Assembly: GCF_003335585.1 (NCBI RefSeq) | Contig: NZ_QBFD01000029.1 | Span: forward strand, 188,625 to 252,624 | Length of the DNA: 64,000 nt | Direction of reading: 5' to 3' | Source of the DNA: Sulfitobacter sp. DFL-14 | GTDB lineage: Bacteria; Pseudomonadota; Alphaproteobacteria; Rhodobacterales; Rhodobacteraceae | Shown: positions 17,530-26,979 of the stretch, piece by piece | Numbering within the stretch: the stretch's first letter is position 1 | How the letters are laid out: each line of letters opens with the position of its first letter | Notes under the pieces: generated by a model | Told to the model about the DNA's origin: nothing | Database searches by the model: none | What the model saw: the letters and a program-made list of their open reading frames with translations, nothing else | Program-made: the position numbers and the translations under genes

Positions 17530-18870
17530 TCAGAGTATACCGGCGTAAACCTGCGCAATCCGCTCAACCGCCTGTTCCGGCGGCATTTCCTCGCTCTCGC
17601 CCGTCCGGCGCGAGGTCAGTTCCACCACCCCGTTCTTGAGGCCGCGCGGCCCCACGGTGATGCGCCAGGGCAGACCGATCAGATCCATGGTGGCAAATTT
17701 CGCCCCCGCCCCGCCCTTGGTATCGTCATAAAGCGGATCCAGCCCAAGCCCTTTGAGCGCGGCATAAAGCGCTTCGCAGGCCGCATCGGCTTCGGCATCG
17801 CCCTGCTTGAGGTTCACGATCCCGGCATGGAAAGGTGTCACCCCCTCGGGCCAGATGATGCCGCGCTCGTCATGGCTCGCCTCGATGATCGCGCCCAGCA
17901 GGCGGCTGACCCCGATGCCATGGCTGCCCATATGGACCGGCACCGGCTTGCCGTCAGGGCCCTGCACCCTGGCCCCCATCGGTTCGGAATACTTGGTCCC
18001 GAAGTAGAAGATCTGCCCCACTTCGATCCCGCGCGCGCTGCGGCGGCGCGCTTCGGGCACCTCGCTGAAGAGCGCCTCGTCATGGGTCTCGTCGGTGCGC
18101 GCATAGCGCGAGGTGAATTCCTCCAGCACCGCGGCACAGGCGGCATGATCGTCATGGTCGATCTCACGGTCGCCGAATTTCAGGTCGGTGATCTGGCTGT
18201 CATAGAAAACTTCCGATTCGCCGGTTTCCGCCAGCACCAGGAACTCATGGGTGTCATCGCCCCCGATGGGGCCGGAATCGGCGCGCATCGGGATCGCCTG
18301 CAACCCCATCCGCTCATAGGTGCGCAGATAGCTCACCAGATGGCGGTTATAGGCATGCAGCGCATCTTCCTTGGTCAGATCGAAGTTGTAGCCGTCCTTC
18401 ATCAGGAACTCGCGCCCCCGCATCACGCCGAAACGCGGGCGGATCTCGTCGCGGAACTTCCACTGGATGTGATAGAGCGTCAGCGGCAGGTCCTTGTAGC
18501 TGCCCACATGGGAGCGGAAGATGTCGGTGATCAGCTCCTCATTGGTGGGCCCGTAAAGCATGTCACGGTCCTGCCGGTCGCGGATGCGCAGCATCTCGGG
18601 ACCATAGGCGTCATAGCGGCCCGATTCCTTCCACAGATCCGCCGATTGCAGCGTCGGCATCAGCATCGGGATATGTCCCACCCGCTGCTGCTCCTCATGC
18701 ACGATCTGTTCGATCCGGCGCAGGACCTTGAACCCCAGCGGCAGCCAGGAATAGATCCCCGCGCTGGCCTGCTTGATCATCCCCGCCCGCAGCATCAGCC
18801 GGTGGCTGACGATCTGCGCCTCGCTCGGGGTCTCCTTCAGCACGGGCAGGAAATATCGGCTCAGACGCAT
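17530..18870 (-). CDS. proS: Prolyl-tRNA synthetase (short form without editing insertion)
   Basis: Class II aminoacyl-tRNA synthetase of 446 residues. It has motif-2 elements ([13 protein letters not shown] and [11 protein letters not shown]), motif 3 ([16 protein letters not shown]) and a C-terminal anticodon-binding domain ([16 protein letters not shown]). The usual INS editing domain of about 180 residues is missing, as in other alphaproteobacterial ProS proteins. The start at 18870 follows AGGAG. It charges tRNA-Pro in the cytoplasm. Confidence 0.95.
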   Translation of the reverse strand: MRLSRYFLPVLKETPSEAQIVSHRLMLRAGMIKQASAGIYSWLPLGFKVLRRIEQIVHEEQQRVGHIPMLMPTLQSADLWKESGRYDAYGPEMLRIRDRQDRDMLYGPTNEELITDIFRSHVGSYKDLPLTLYHIQWKFRDEIRPRFGVMRGREFLMKDGYNFDLTKEDALHAYNRHLVSYLRTYERMGLQAIPMRADSGPIGGDDTHEFLVLAETGESEVFYDSQITDLKFGDREIDHDDHAACAAVLEEFTSRYARTDETHDEALFSEVPEARRRSARGIEVGQIFYFGTKYSEPMGARVQGPDGKPVPVHMGSHGIGVSRLLGAIIEASHDERGIIWPEGVTPFHAGIVNLKQGDAEADAACEALYAALKGLGLDPLYDDTKGGAGAKFATMDLIGLPWRITVGPRGLKNGVVELTSRRTGESEEMPPEQAVERIAQVYAGIL

Positions 18871-18991
18871 GGCGGGCTCCTCTTTGGGCGATTGCTGCGG
18901 CCTGACTAAGCCATGTCCGCGCCGCCCGCAATCGCGATGCACGCCTCAGACCCGCCCTGCCCCATTCATTGTTCCAAAAATATACCAGAGC

Positions 18992-19032
18992 GCGAGACAG
19001 CGTCTCGCAAACCGATTTGGCAGCGCCAAATC
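18992..19032 (-). terminator. Twin triloop hairpins downstream of pepT
   Basis: Two perfect hairpins are in series: GCGAGAC-AGC-GTCTCGC (18992-19008) and GATTTGGC-AGC-GCCAAATC (19014-19032), five bases apart and sharing the triloop AGC (plus strand). They lie just past the pepT stop on its strand and upstream of proS. No long T tract follows, so they may act as an RNA-processing block or a weak terminator. Confidence 0.45.
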
Positions 19033-19066
19033 AATAAAATCGCATGTGGGCCATGGGCCCGCACCT

Positions 19067-20302
19067 TCAGGTCACGGCCCGCCGCGCCAGGGCGATGGCC
19101 ACCCCGGTCGCCAGCGCCATGTCCTGCACCGAAATCCATTCCAGCGGGCCATGAATCTCCTGCATCCCGGTAAAGATGTTCGGGCAAGGCACGCCCATCT
19201 CGGTCAGCCGCGACCCGTCGGTGCCGCCCCGGATCGGCACCGAAACCGGCGTCAGCCCCACATCCGCCACCGCGGCCCGCACCAGTTCCACCGGCGTCAT
19301 GTCCTTTTCCAGCCAATAGCGCATGTTGCGGTATTGCGGCGTGATCTCGCAGCTGATCTGCGCACGCGGCTCACCCCTGCCCACCACCTCGCAGACCTGA
19401 CGCAGCAGCGCACCCTTTTCCGCCAGCCCTTCCAGCTCGAAATCACGGATGATCAGGGTGATCTCCGCCTCCGATGACCCGCCCTTCACCTCGCTGACAT
19501 GAATGAACCCTTCGGGGCCTTCGGTGGTATCGGGGGTCATGCGCTGTTGCGGCAGGCACTGGATGATCCGCGCGACCAGATGCAGCGCATTGACCATCTT
19601 GTCCTTGGCAAATCCGGGATGGGCAGAGACCCCCACCACCTTCACCACCGCGCCATCCGCCGAAAAGGTCTCGAACTCGATCTCGCCCGGTTTGCCGCCG
19701 TCAAAGGTATAGGCGAAATCAGCGCCCAGATCGGCGGGCAGCCGGGGGTCGACGCCGCGCCCGATTTCCTCGTCCGGGGTAAAGGCCAGGCGGATCGGCC
19801 CATGCGGAATGTCAGGGTTTTCAAGCAGATGTCTTGCGGCGGTCATGGCAATCGCCACCCCCGCCTTGTCATCCCCGCCCAGCAAGGTGGTGCCGGAGGC
19901 GGTCACGATGTCCTCGCCCTGCTTGCCCGTAAGATGCGGCGAAACTTCCGGGTTCAGCTTCAGCTCAGGGGCATCGGCAAAGGTGATGTCGCCACCGTTA
20001 TAGCCGCGATGGACCACCGGTTTCACCCCGGTGGCATTGAACTGCGGCGCGGTGTCCACATGGGCACACCAGCCCATTGTGGGGCCCGGGGCGGTGCCCG
20101 GCACTGTTGCCAGCACCACGCCGTAATCGGTCAGTGTGACATCCTGCGCGCCGATCTGCTGCAGTTCACTTACCAGCAGGCGCGACATTTGCAGCTGGAT
20201 CGCCGTGCTGGGCTGACTGGGCGAAGCCGCATCGCTCTGGCTGTCGATGGCCGCATAGCGGATCAGCCGCTGTTCCAGTTCCGCGTCGAATTCGGTCCGC
20301 AT
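19067..20302 (-). CDS. pepT: Peptidase T (tripeptide aminopeptidase)
   Basis: M20-family zinc aminopeptidase of 411 residues. Visible metal-site segments are GWCAHVDTAP, LLGGDDKAG and FTPDEEIGRG, plus the C-terminal RGGTDGSRLTEMGVPCPNIFTG that completes the site. It removes N-terminal residues from tripeptides in the cytoplasm. The ATG at 20302 is preceded by AGGAGG. It is divergent from the AI-2E transporter gene. Confidence 0.92.
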   Translation of the reverse strand: MRTEFDAELEQRLIRYAAIDSQSDAASPSQPSTAIQLQMSRLLVSELQQIGAQDVTLTDYGVVLATVPGTAPGPTMGWCAHVDTAPQFNATGVKPVVHRGYNGGDITFADAPELKLNPEVSPHLTGKQGEDIVTASGTTLLGGDDKAGVAIAMTAARHLLENPDIPHGPIRLAFTPDEEIGRGVDPRLPADLGADFAYTFDGGKPGEIEFETFSADGAVVKVVGVSAHPGFAKDKMVNALHLVARIIQCLPQQRMTPDTTEGPEGFIHVSEVKGGSSEAEITLIIRDFELEGLAEKGALLRQVCEVVGRGEPRAQISCEITPQYRNMRYWLEKDMTPVELVRAAVADVGLTPVSVPIRGGTDGSRLTEMGVPCPNIFTGMQEIHGPLEWISVQDMALATGVAIALARRAVT

Positions 20303-20481
20303 ATGGCCTCCTGCCGGTCTGTTCATGCCTGTTGCGCCAACCCTATGTCCGGCGCGCGGGGGGCTCAACACCCCGCGTGCGGGTCAGGCGGCGCGGATCA
20401 AATCGCGCCGTCATCCCCCGTGACCCTTGAAATAACCGCCTGCATGGGCGAAGTGATAGGTTGTCCTTTGCGGAGAACCCC

Positions 20482-21552
20482 ATGGCCCTTCCGATCCGAG
20501 ATCAACTGAAATACTGGGGCATCGCCGCCGTGGTCTTCATGGTGGCCCTGTGGTTCCTGGGTCAGGTGCTGGTGCCGTTCCTGCTTGGCGGGGCCATCGC
20601 CTATTTCCTTGATCCCGTCGCCGACCGGCTGGAGCGGCTGGGGCTGAGCCGGGCCTTGTCCACGGCGCTGATCACCATTGTCGCCATCCTCATCTTTGTG
20701 GTGATGGCCTTGCTGGTGGTCCCGACCCTGGTCAGCCAGACCGCATCGCTGATCGAGACCGCGCCCAGGCTGACACAGGATTTCACCAATTTCGTGACCA
20801 CGCGCTTTCCCTCGTTGCTGGATGCGGATTCGACGCTGCGCAATTCGCTGACCTCGATCGGCGCGACGATACAGGAAAGCGGCGGTCAACTGCTGGAGAC
20901 CGCGCTGGCCTCTTTCGCCTCCATCATCAACGTGATCCTGCTGTTCGTGATCGTGCCGGTCGTGTCGGTCTATCTGCTGCTGGACTGGGACCGCATGGTT
21001 GCCGCCATCGACCGGCTGCTGCCGCGCGACCATGCGCCGGTGATCCGGCAGCTGGCCCGCGACGTGGACAAAACGCTTGCCTCTTTCATCCGGGGCATGG
21101 GCACCGTCTGTCTGATCCTTGGCACCTATTATGCCTTTGCGCTGATGCTGGTGGGCCTGCAATTCGGGCTGGTCGTGGGCTTCATCGCCGGTCTGGTCAC
21201 CTTCATCCCCTATCTGGGTGCCCTGCTGGGCGGGGCGCTGGCCATCGGGCTGGCGCTGTTCCAGTTCTGGGGCGACTGGGTGTCCATCGGCCTGGTCGCG
21301 GGCATCTTTGCCATCGGCCAGGTGATCGAGGGCAATGTGCTGACACCCAAGCTGGTGGGCAATTCCGTGGGGCTGCATCCGGTCTGGCTGCTGCTGGCCC
21401 TGTCGGTCTTTGGCACGCTGTTCGGCTTTGTCGGGATGCTGATCGCCGTGCCGCTGGCAGCGGCGCTGGGGGTGCTGGCGCGCTTTGCCATCGACCGGTA
21501 CAAGCACAGCCTGCTCTATCTCGGCACCGACCCAACGACGATGGACGACTGA
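20482..21552 (+). CDS. AI-2E/PerM-family membrane transporter
   Basis: Protein of 356 residues with about eight membrane helices and the family's conserved C-terminal block (GLVTFIPYLGALLGG, then QVIEGNVLTPKLVG). Despite the family name, most members have no proven role in autoinducer-2; some are Na+/H+ antiporters or PerM-like permeases. The ATG at 20482 follows CGGAGA. It is separated by one base from the hdaA start, so the two are an operon. This pairing is frequent in alphaproteobacteria. Confidence 0.9.
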   Translation: MALPIRDQLKYWGIAAVVFMVALWFLGQVLVPFLLGGAIAYFLDPVADRLERLGLSRALSTALITIVAILIFVVMALLVVPTLVSQTASLIETAPRLTQDFTNFVTTRFPSLLDADSTLRNSLTSIGATIQESGGQLLETALASFASIINVILLFVIVPVVSVYLLLDWDRMVAAIDRLLPRDHAPVIRQLARDVDKTLASFIRGMGTVCLILGTYYAFALMLVGLQFGLVVGFIAGLVTFIPYLGALLGGALAIGLALFQFWGDWVSIGLVAGIFAIGQVIEGNVLTPKLVGNSVGLHPVWLLLALSVFGTLFGFVGMLIAVPLAAALGVLARFAIDRYKHSLLYLGTDPTTMDD

Positions 21553-21553
21553 C

Positions 21554-22234
21554 ATGGCCCGACAATTGGGGTTCGACCTGCCCAGCCGCACCGCACTGGG
21601 GCGTGATGCCTTTTTCGCGGCACCGTCCAATGCCATGGCCCTGTCGATGATCGACCAATGGCCCGGCTGGCCCGGCGGCAAGCTGGCCCTCACCGGCCCC
21701 GAGGGGGCGGGCAAGACCCATCTGACCCATGTCTGGGCCGATCAGGCGCAGGCCCGGATCATCCCGGCGCGCAGCCTTGTGGATGTGGAGGTGCCCGCGC
21801 TGGCCACGGGGCCGCTTGCCGTAGAGGATGTGCCGGATATCGCCGGGAATGACGCGGCGCAGACCGCGCTTTTCCACCTGCACAACCTGATCCTGGCCGA
21901 GGGCCATACGCTGCTGCTGACCGGCACGCCCCCGGTTGCGCAATGGGGGCTGACCCTGCCCGACCTCGTCAGCCGGATGCGCGGTGCCACGGCCGTGGCG
22001 CTGGAGGCGCCGGATGACATGCTGCTGACCGCCGTGCTGGTCAAACTGCTGGCCGACCGGCAATTGACCCCCAAGCCCGATCTGGTCCCCTACCTGTTGT
22101 CCCGCATGGACCGGTCCTTTGCCGCAGCAATCGCCCTGGTGCAGCGCCTTGATGCCGCCAGCCTGGCGCAAAAACGCCCGCTTACCCGGCAGTTGGCGGC
22201 GCAGGTGCTGGACAAGCCCCCCGCAGCGGGCTGA
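21554..22234 (+). CDS. hdaA: HdaA-type DnaA-related regulator
   Basis: Protein of 226 residues similar to the AAA+ domain of DnaA, with QLGFDLPSRTALGRDAFF as the family-specific N-terminus (including the beta-clamp-binding-like QLGFDLP), Walker A GPEGAGKTHL, and sensor 2-like DRSFAAAIALVQRLD. It has no DnaA domain IV for DNA binding. Known homologues stimulate ATP hydrolysis by DnaA at the sliding clamp after initiation. Translation is probably coupled to the AI-2E gene. Confidence 0.88.
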   Translation: MARQLGFDLPSRTALGRDAFFAAPSNAMALSMIDQWPGWPGGKLALTGPEGAGKTHLTHVWADQAQARIIPARSLVDVEVPALATGPLAVEDVPDIAGNDAAQTALFHLHNLILAEGHTLLLTGTPPVAQWGLTLPDLVSRMRGATAVALEAPDDMLLTAVLVKLLADRQLTPKPDLVPYLLSRMDRSFAAAIALVQRLDAASLAQKRPLTRQLAAQVLDKPPAAG

Positions 22235-22285
22235 TACTGCCCGCATTGTCGCAACATCGTTACACACCAGCGCCATAAGGCCGCC

Positions 22286-24460
22286 ATGACTCACGCAGAT
22301 TTCCTAGAAGGGCCTTTCGCGCCCGCCATCGAACTGGCCGACCTCGACATCACGGGGCCGGGCCGTTTTTTCAACCGCGAACTCAGCTGGCTGGGGTTCA
22401 ACTGGCGTGTGCTGGAAGAGGCGGAAAACCCGCGTGTGCCGCTGTTGGAGCGGCTGCGGTTCCTGTCGATTTCCGCGGGCAACCTCGATGAATTCTATAC
22501 CGTGCGCGTGGCGGGCCTGCGCGAGCTGGCCCAGGCGGGCAATACGACGCCTGCCGCCGACGGCCTGTCCCCCGCCGAACAACTGGTCCTGATCAACGAG
22601 GACGCGCGCAACTTGATGATGAACCAGCAGCGGGTGCTGGTCGAACTGATGGCGGAAATGGACGCGCAGAACATCTTTCTGGAACATCAGTCGGACCTGA
22701 CAGAGGCCGATCACGAATACCTCAAGGAGATGTTCCTGACGCAGGTCTTTGCGGTGCTGTCGCCGCTGGCCATCGACCCTGCGCATCCCTTTCCCTTCAT
22801 CCCCAACACCGGCTATGCGCTGGCGCTGCAACTGGAACGGACCCGCGACAAGCGCCCGCTGCAGGCGCTGCTGCCGATCCCGGCGCAGATCGACCGGTTT
22901 GTGCCGCTGCCCGCCCCCGAAGGCACCCTGCGTTACCTGCCGCTTGAGGACCTTCTGGTGCTCAAGATCCCCGATCTGTTTCCGGGCTACAAGCTGAAAA
23001 GCCACTTTGAATTCAGGGTTCTGCGGGACAGCGACCTGGAAGTCGAGGACGAGGCCGAGGACCTGGTGCGCGAATTCGAGGTGGCGCTGAAACGCCGCCG
23101 CCGGGGTGAGGTTGTCCGCCTGACCCATTCGGCCGGCGCGCCGGAAAAGCTGAAAGCCGTGGTGATGGCCGAGCTTGGCGTCCATGAGCGCGACGTGATC
23201 GAGATCGACGGCATGATCGGGCTCGATGACCTGAGCAAGCTGGTCACCGACGCAAGGCCCGACCTGCTCTGGCCCTCCTTTACCCCGCGGGTGCCGGAAC
23301 GGGTCAGCGACCATGACGGCGACATGTTCGAGGCGATCCGCCAGAAGGACATGCTGCTGCACCACCCCTATGAGACCTTCGACATGGTGATCCGGTTCCT
23401 CGCGCAGGCGGCGCGTGATCCGAATGTCGTGGCGATCAAGCAGACGCTCTACCGGACTTCGCGCGACAGCCCGATTGTCGAGGCGCTTTGCGAGGCGGCG
23501 GAAGACGGGAAATCCGTGACCGCGCTGGTCGAACTGAAGGCGCGGTTTGACGAGGCCGCCAACATCCGCCAGTCCCGGCGGCTGGAACGCGCGGGCGCGC
23601 ATGTGGTCTATGGCTTCCTTGACCTCAAGACACATGCGAAGATTTCCACCGTGGTGCGGCGCGAGGGCAACCAGCTGGTGACCTATACCCATTACGGCAC
23701 CGGCAATTATCACCCCATCACCGCGCGCATCTATACCGATCTGTCGCTGTTCACCTGCGACCAGAAACTTGGGCGCGACGCCACCAAGGTTTTCAACTTC
23801 CTGTCGGGCTACGCACAACCGGAGAAGCTGGACAATCTGGCGATCTCTCCCACCACGCTGAAGCCCCGTCTGCTGGAACTGATTGCGGCGGAGGCGGCCC
23901 ATGCCGAGGCGGGCAAGCCTGCAGCGATCTGGGCCAAGATGAACTCCATCATTGATGCGGAAGTGATTGACGCGCTTTATGCCGCCAGCCAGGCCGGGGT
24001 GAAGATCAGCCTGGTGATCAGGGGCATTTGCGGATTGCGCCCGGGGATCAAGGGGCTGTCCGAGAACATCCGCGTCAAATCCATCGTCGGACGGTTCCTG
24101 GAGCATTCGCGCATCGTCTGCTTTGGCAATGGTCACGGCCTGCCCCACAAGAGGGCGCGGGTCTTTATCTCCTCCGCCGACTGGATGGGGCGCAACCTGA
24201 ACCGCCGGGTCGAAACCCTGGTGGAGATCGAGAACCCGACGGTCAAGGCACAGATCACCAGCCAGATCCTGGCCGCGAACCTGGCCGATGTGGCGCAAAG
24301 CTGGGTGATGGCACCCGATGGCAAGTTTACCCGCCCGCCAATTGTGGAGGGGCAGTTCAGCTTCAACTGCCACCGGTTCTTCATGGAAAATCCGTCGCTT
24401 TCGGGGCGCGGCTCTGCGGGGGCTTCGGACGTGCCAAAGTTGACACATACGGAAGACTGA
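22286..24460 (+). CDS. ppk1: Polyphosphate kinase 1
   Basis: PPK1 of 724 residues with the four-domain layout. [19 protein letters not shown] opens the N domain. The autophosphorylated histidine is His450 in DLKTHAKIS, and [10 protein letters not shown] follows with the second conserved histidine. The C-terminal phospholipase-D-like core includes [15 protein letters not shown]. It reversibly makes polyphosphate from ATP. The exopolyphosphatase gene follows by 107 bp, the usual pairing. Confidence 0.95.
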   Translation: MTHADFLEGPFAPAIELADLDITGPGRFFNRELSWLGFNWRVLEEAENPRVPLLERLRFLSISAGNLDEFYTVRVAGLRELAQAGNTTPAADGLSPAEQLVLINEDARNLMMNQQRVLVELMAEMDAQNIFLEHQSDLTEADHEYLKEMFLTQVFAVLSPLAIDPAHPFPFIPNTGYALALQLERTRDKRPLQALLPIPAQIDRFVPLPAPEGTLRYLPLEDLLVLKIPDLFPGYKLKSHFEFRVLRDSDLEVEDEAEDLVREFEVALKRRRRGEVVRLTHSAGAPEKLKAVVMAELGVHERDVIEIDGMIGLDDLSKLVTDARPDLLWPSFTPRVPERVSDHDGDMFEAIRQKDMLLHHPYETFDMVIRFLAQAARDPNVVAIKQTLYRTSRDSPIVEALCEAAEDGKSVTALVELKARFDEAANIRQSRRLERAGAHVVYGFLDLKTHAKISTVVRREGNQLVTYTHYGTGNYHPITARIYTDLSLFTCDQKLGRDATKVFNFLSGYAQPEKLDNLAISPTTLKPRLLELIAAEAAHAEAGKPAAIWAKMNSIIDAEVIDALYAASQAGVKISLVIRGICGLRPGIKGLSENIRVKSIVGRFLEHSRIVCFGNGHGLPHKRARVFISSADWMGRNLNRRVETLVEIENPTVKAQITSQILAANLADVAQSWVMAPDGKFTRPPIVEGQFSFNCHRFFMENPSLSGRGSAGASDVPKLTHTED

Positions 24461-24567
24461 GGGCGGATGCCGGCCCGCCCGCCCCGATGTTCGGCGGGAT
24501 CGGACATTGACCCCCGGTGCCACCTGCACCATCTTACGGACAGTTGAGCCGACCGCCAGGAGACCTC

Positions 24568-26136
24568 ATGGCTAACCTTACGGAGACCAACACGCCGGTG
24601 CCGGAAACCGGCGTTGCTGATCTGGGCCTGTTTGCAAAACCTCTGTTCGAAGACCCCAGCGCGCGCAAGCTGTCGCGGGTGGGGGTTGTCGATGTGGGGT
24701 CAAACTCCGTCCGGCTGGTGGTTTTTGACGGCGCGGCGCGATCGCCCGCCTATTTCTACAACGAAAAGATCATGTGCGCCCTGGGTGCAGGCATGGCCGA
24801 GACCGGGCATCTGTCGCCGGAGGGCCGGGTGCGCGCCCTGTCGGCCATGCGCCGTTTCCGCAAGCTGGCAGACAGCATGGGCCTGAGCGAACTGACGGTT
24901 GTGGCCACGGCAGCGGTGCGCGATGCCAGCGACGGCGCGGCATTCTGCGAAGAGGTGCTGCGCGACACGGGCTTGCGGATCTGGGTCATCGACGGCGAGG
25001 AAGAAGCGCGGCTTTCGGCGCAGGGGGTTCTGCTGGGCTGGCCCGGTGCCTATGGCCTGGTCTGCGACATCGGCGGCTCCTCCATGGAACTGGCCGAAAT
25101 TTCCGGGGGCCGCGTGGGCCGGCGGGTTTCCTCGCAACTGGGGCCGTTGAAGCTGCGCGATATCAAGGGCGGCGCAAAGGCGCGGAATGCGCAGATCAAG
25201 GAGGTGATGGAGGGCCTGCAGGAACGTATGGGCGTCCAGCGGGACCGGTTGTTCCTGGTGGGCGGGTCCTGGCGGGCCATCGCGCGCATCGACATGGTGC
25301 GCCGGGGCTATCCCCTGCATGTGCTGCACGAATACCGCATGACGCCGCGCGCCGTCAGCGCCACGGTCAAATTCATCAAGCAATCGAACCTGGACGACCT
25401 GCGCAACGAGGCGGGCGTTTCATCGACCCGGATGGCGCTGGTGCCCTATGCGGCAGAGGTGCTGAGCCGCCTGGTCAAGACCTTCAAGCCCAAGGATATC
25501 GCGATTTCCAGCTATGGGATCCGCGAGGGGATGCTCTACGAACAGATGCCGCAGCGCCTGCGCGACCGGGATCCGCTGATCGAGGCCTGCCGCTTTGCCG
25601 AGGCCAAGGATGCCCGCACACCGGGTTTCGGCAAGGTCCTCTTCAACTTCATTCTGCCGCTCTACAAATCCAGTTCGCCGCAGCGCAGGCGGCTGGTGAA
25701 GGCCGCCTGCCTGTTGCATGACGTCAGCTGGCGCGCGCATCCCGATTACCGTGCCGAGGTCTGTTTTGACAATGCGACGCGGGCCAACCTGGGGGGCCTG
25801 AAGCACTCCGAACGGGTGTTTCTGGGCCTTGCCCTGCTGCACCGCTATTCCAACAAGCGCGAGAACACCCGTTTTGAAGATCTCTACCAGATGATCGACG
25901 AGCGGGCGCGCAAAGAGGCCGAGATTTTGGGCAAGGCCATGCGGTTCGGGGCGATGTTGTGGATGAACAAGGATGAAGATCGCGGCGAACTGCGTTGGTT
26001 TCCCAAGAAAAAGCTGCTGCAACTCTGGATCACCGAAGACATGATGCCGCTGTTCGGCGAAGTGGCCGAAGCGCGTCTGAATTCGCTTGCCGGATCGTTG
26101 GAGGCCTCGGTGGAGTTGAAGACGGCCAAGGGTTAG
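24568..26136 (+). CDS. ppx: Exopolyphosphatase / Ppx-GppA phosphatase
   Basis: Protein of 522 residues. The actin-like ATPase-fold domain carries GVVDVGSNSVRLVVFD (phosphate 1 loop) and CDIGGSSMELAEI (phosphate 2 loop), and the C-terminal half is an HD-like helical domain typical of long Ppx (CLLHDVSWRAHPDYR). It degrades polyphosphate processively and possibly pppGpp. The start at 24568 has CAGGAG at five to seven bases. It likely shares a transcript with ppk1. Confidence 0.92.
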   Translation: MANLTETNTPVPETGVADLGLFAKPLFEDPSARKLSRVGVVDVGSNSVRLVVFDGAARSPAYFYNEKIMCALGAGMAETGHLSPEGRVRALSAMRRFRKLADSMGLSELTVVATAAVRDASDGAAFCEEVLRDTGLRIWVIDGEEEARLSAQGVLLGWPGAYGLVCDIGGSSMELAEISGGRVGRRVSSQLGPLKLRDIKGGAKARNAQIKEVMEGLQERMGVQRDRLFLVGGSWRAIARIDMVRRGYPLHVLHEYRMTPRAVSATVKFIKQSNLDDLRNEAGVSSTRMALVPYAAEVLSRLVKTFKPKDIAISSYGIREGMLYEQMPQRLRDRDPLIEACRFAEAKDARTPGFGKVLFNFILPLYKSSSPQRRRLVKAACLLHDVSWRAHPDYRAEVCFDNATRANLGGLKHSERVFLGLALLHRYSNKRENTRFEDLYQMIDERARKEAEILGKAMRFGAMLWMNKDEDRGELRWFPKKKLLQLWITEDMMPLFGEVAEARLNSLAGSLEASVELKTAKG

Positions 26137-26255
26137 CACGGGTCGCCCAGGCTTGCCGCTGCGCCTTGCATCCGGTTTTCGCGCCTGTCCAGGCTTTGCG
26201 TTTTACGCTTTGCGCTTTGCGCCGCCAGCCGTTGCCATCTGCGCCCTGCAGCTGC

Positions 26256-26335
26256 AGACATGTCATGCATGACATGTCATTTTAGACAGGTCTTGTATGA
26301 CATGTCATTTTAGACAGGTCTTGTATGACATGTCC
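26256..26335. repeat. Six-unit palindrome array with exact 14-bp period
   Basis: Decamers start at 26256 (AGACATGTCA), 26270 (TGACATGTCA), 26284 (AGACAGGTCT), 26298 (TGACATGTCA), 26312 (AGACAGGTCT) and 26326 (TGACATGTCC), every one 14 bp from the last. The four-base linkers are TGCA, TTTT or TGTA. Alternation of the two palindrome types makes a 28-bp higher-order repeat. All full-consensus units are perfect dyads. The array sits in a convergent spacer with no adjacent promoter. Confidence 0.88.
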
Positions 26336-26447
26336 TGTGTGATCCGCTGCTTCGACCGGTCGGGCGCGCATCCCGCGAATCCCGGTGGGCGAAGGGGCGG
26401 CACCTCCCCATGTCCCAAACTGTCGCGAAAGAGGGCAGCCTAAATCA

Positions 26448-26485
26448 AGACATGTCATTTTTGACATGTCATGCATGACATGTCG
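26448..26485. repeat. Three-unit palindrome array with 14-bp period (second copy)
   Basis: Decamers at 26448 (AGACATGTCA), 26462 (TGACATGTCA) and 26476 (TGACATGTCG). Order, linkers (TTTT then TGCA) and the following GTCGTCC plus about 20 partially matching bases correspond to the array at 3487-3524, so these are two copies of one dispersed element. Confidence 0.82.
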
Positions 26486-26577
26486 TCCTTTATGGAATGT
26501 CGCGCTGAAATCGTCAGGCATCGTTCAGGTTTGCGCCCGCCTGACCAGGCGCATTGCCATGGCGCAAAACCCCCGCC

Positions 26578-26979
26578 TCAAAGATCGATCTGCGGTGCGG
26601 GCCCGGTCGGCGCCTCCGGCTCTTCCAGCGGCGGCTCTGGCTTGCGCCGGATGATGATGTCCCCGTTCGGCAGGATCTCCGGCGCCTCATAGACGCTCCA
26701 GTCCTCAACCTCGTCCAGAATCTCGCCCAGTTTCGGCCCCATCTCCTTTGCGAAGCTGCGCAAGGCGGGTCCCATCTGGTCAGCCAGGTCTTCCAGCCCG
26801 TCGATTGCGGGGGCCATTTCCTTCATGATGCCTTCCATGAACATCTGCGCGCCCCGTTCCATCAGGGACAGGCCACGCTCGTCTTCCTCCTGCGCCTGTG
26901 CGGACAGGGGAAGGCAGATCAACAGGGCAAGACCGGCAAGATGTTTCATAGGGGACAATTTAGCACGAATGCGCGCCAT
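26578..26979 (-). CDS. Secreted acidic protein of unknown function
   Basis: Protein of 133 residues. A signal peptide is apparent (MKHLAGLALLICLPLSAQA before QEEDE), followed by a mostly helical Met- and Glu-rich region (MERGAQMFMEGIMKEMAP) and a proline-rich tail after the conserved LPNGDIIIRRKPEPP. An ATG at 26979 overlaps the stop of the upstream gene (TAATG) and has AGGGGG before it, which supports this longer start over the ATG at 26949. Close relatives are sometimes labelled AAA+ ATPase, but no P-loop exists. Periplasmic; role unknown. Confidence 0.72.
   Translation of the reverse strand: MARIRAKLSPMKHLAGLALLICLPLSAQAQEEDERGLSLMERGAQMFMEGIMKEMAPAIDGLEDLADQMGPALRSFAKEMGPKLGEILDEVEDWSVYEAPEILPNGDIIIRRKPEPPLEEPEAPTGPAPQIDL

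Larger units (their letters stand above)
26137..26577. other. Gene-free convergent spacer with palindrome arrays
   Basis: No supported gene over 440 bp between the converging ppx gene and the acidic-protein operon. The content is mostly repeats: a direct-repeat stretch TTTTACGCTTTGCGCTTTGCG-like near 26200-26220 and the two TGACATGTCA arrays described separately. About 110 bp separates the two arrays and has no recognisable element. Confidence 0.7.

Noticed and set aside
20482-21552. AI-2 export role for the AI-2E-family transporter, linked to the lsr-like operon
   Set aside because: The family name is historical, most members are unrelated to AI-2, and this gene is paired with hdaA more than 20 kb away.
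26256-26335. Terminator function for the palindrome arrays
   Set aside because: Ten-bp dyads with four-base linkers do not give a single stable stem followed by a T tract; the strict 14-bp phase suggests protein binding or a repeat family.
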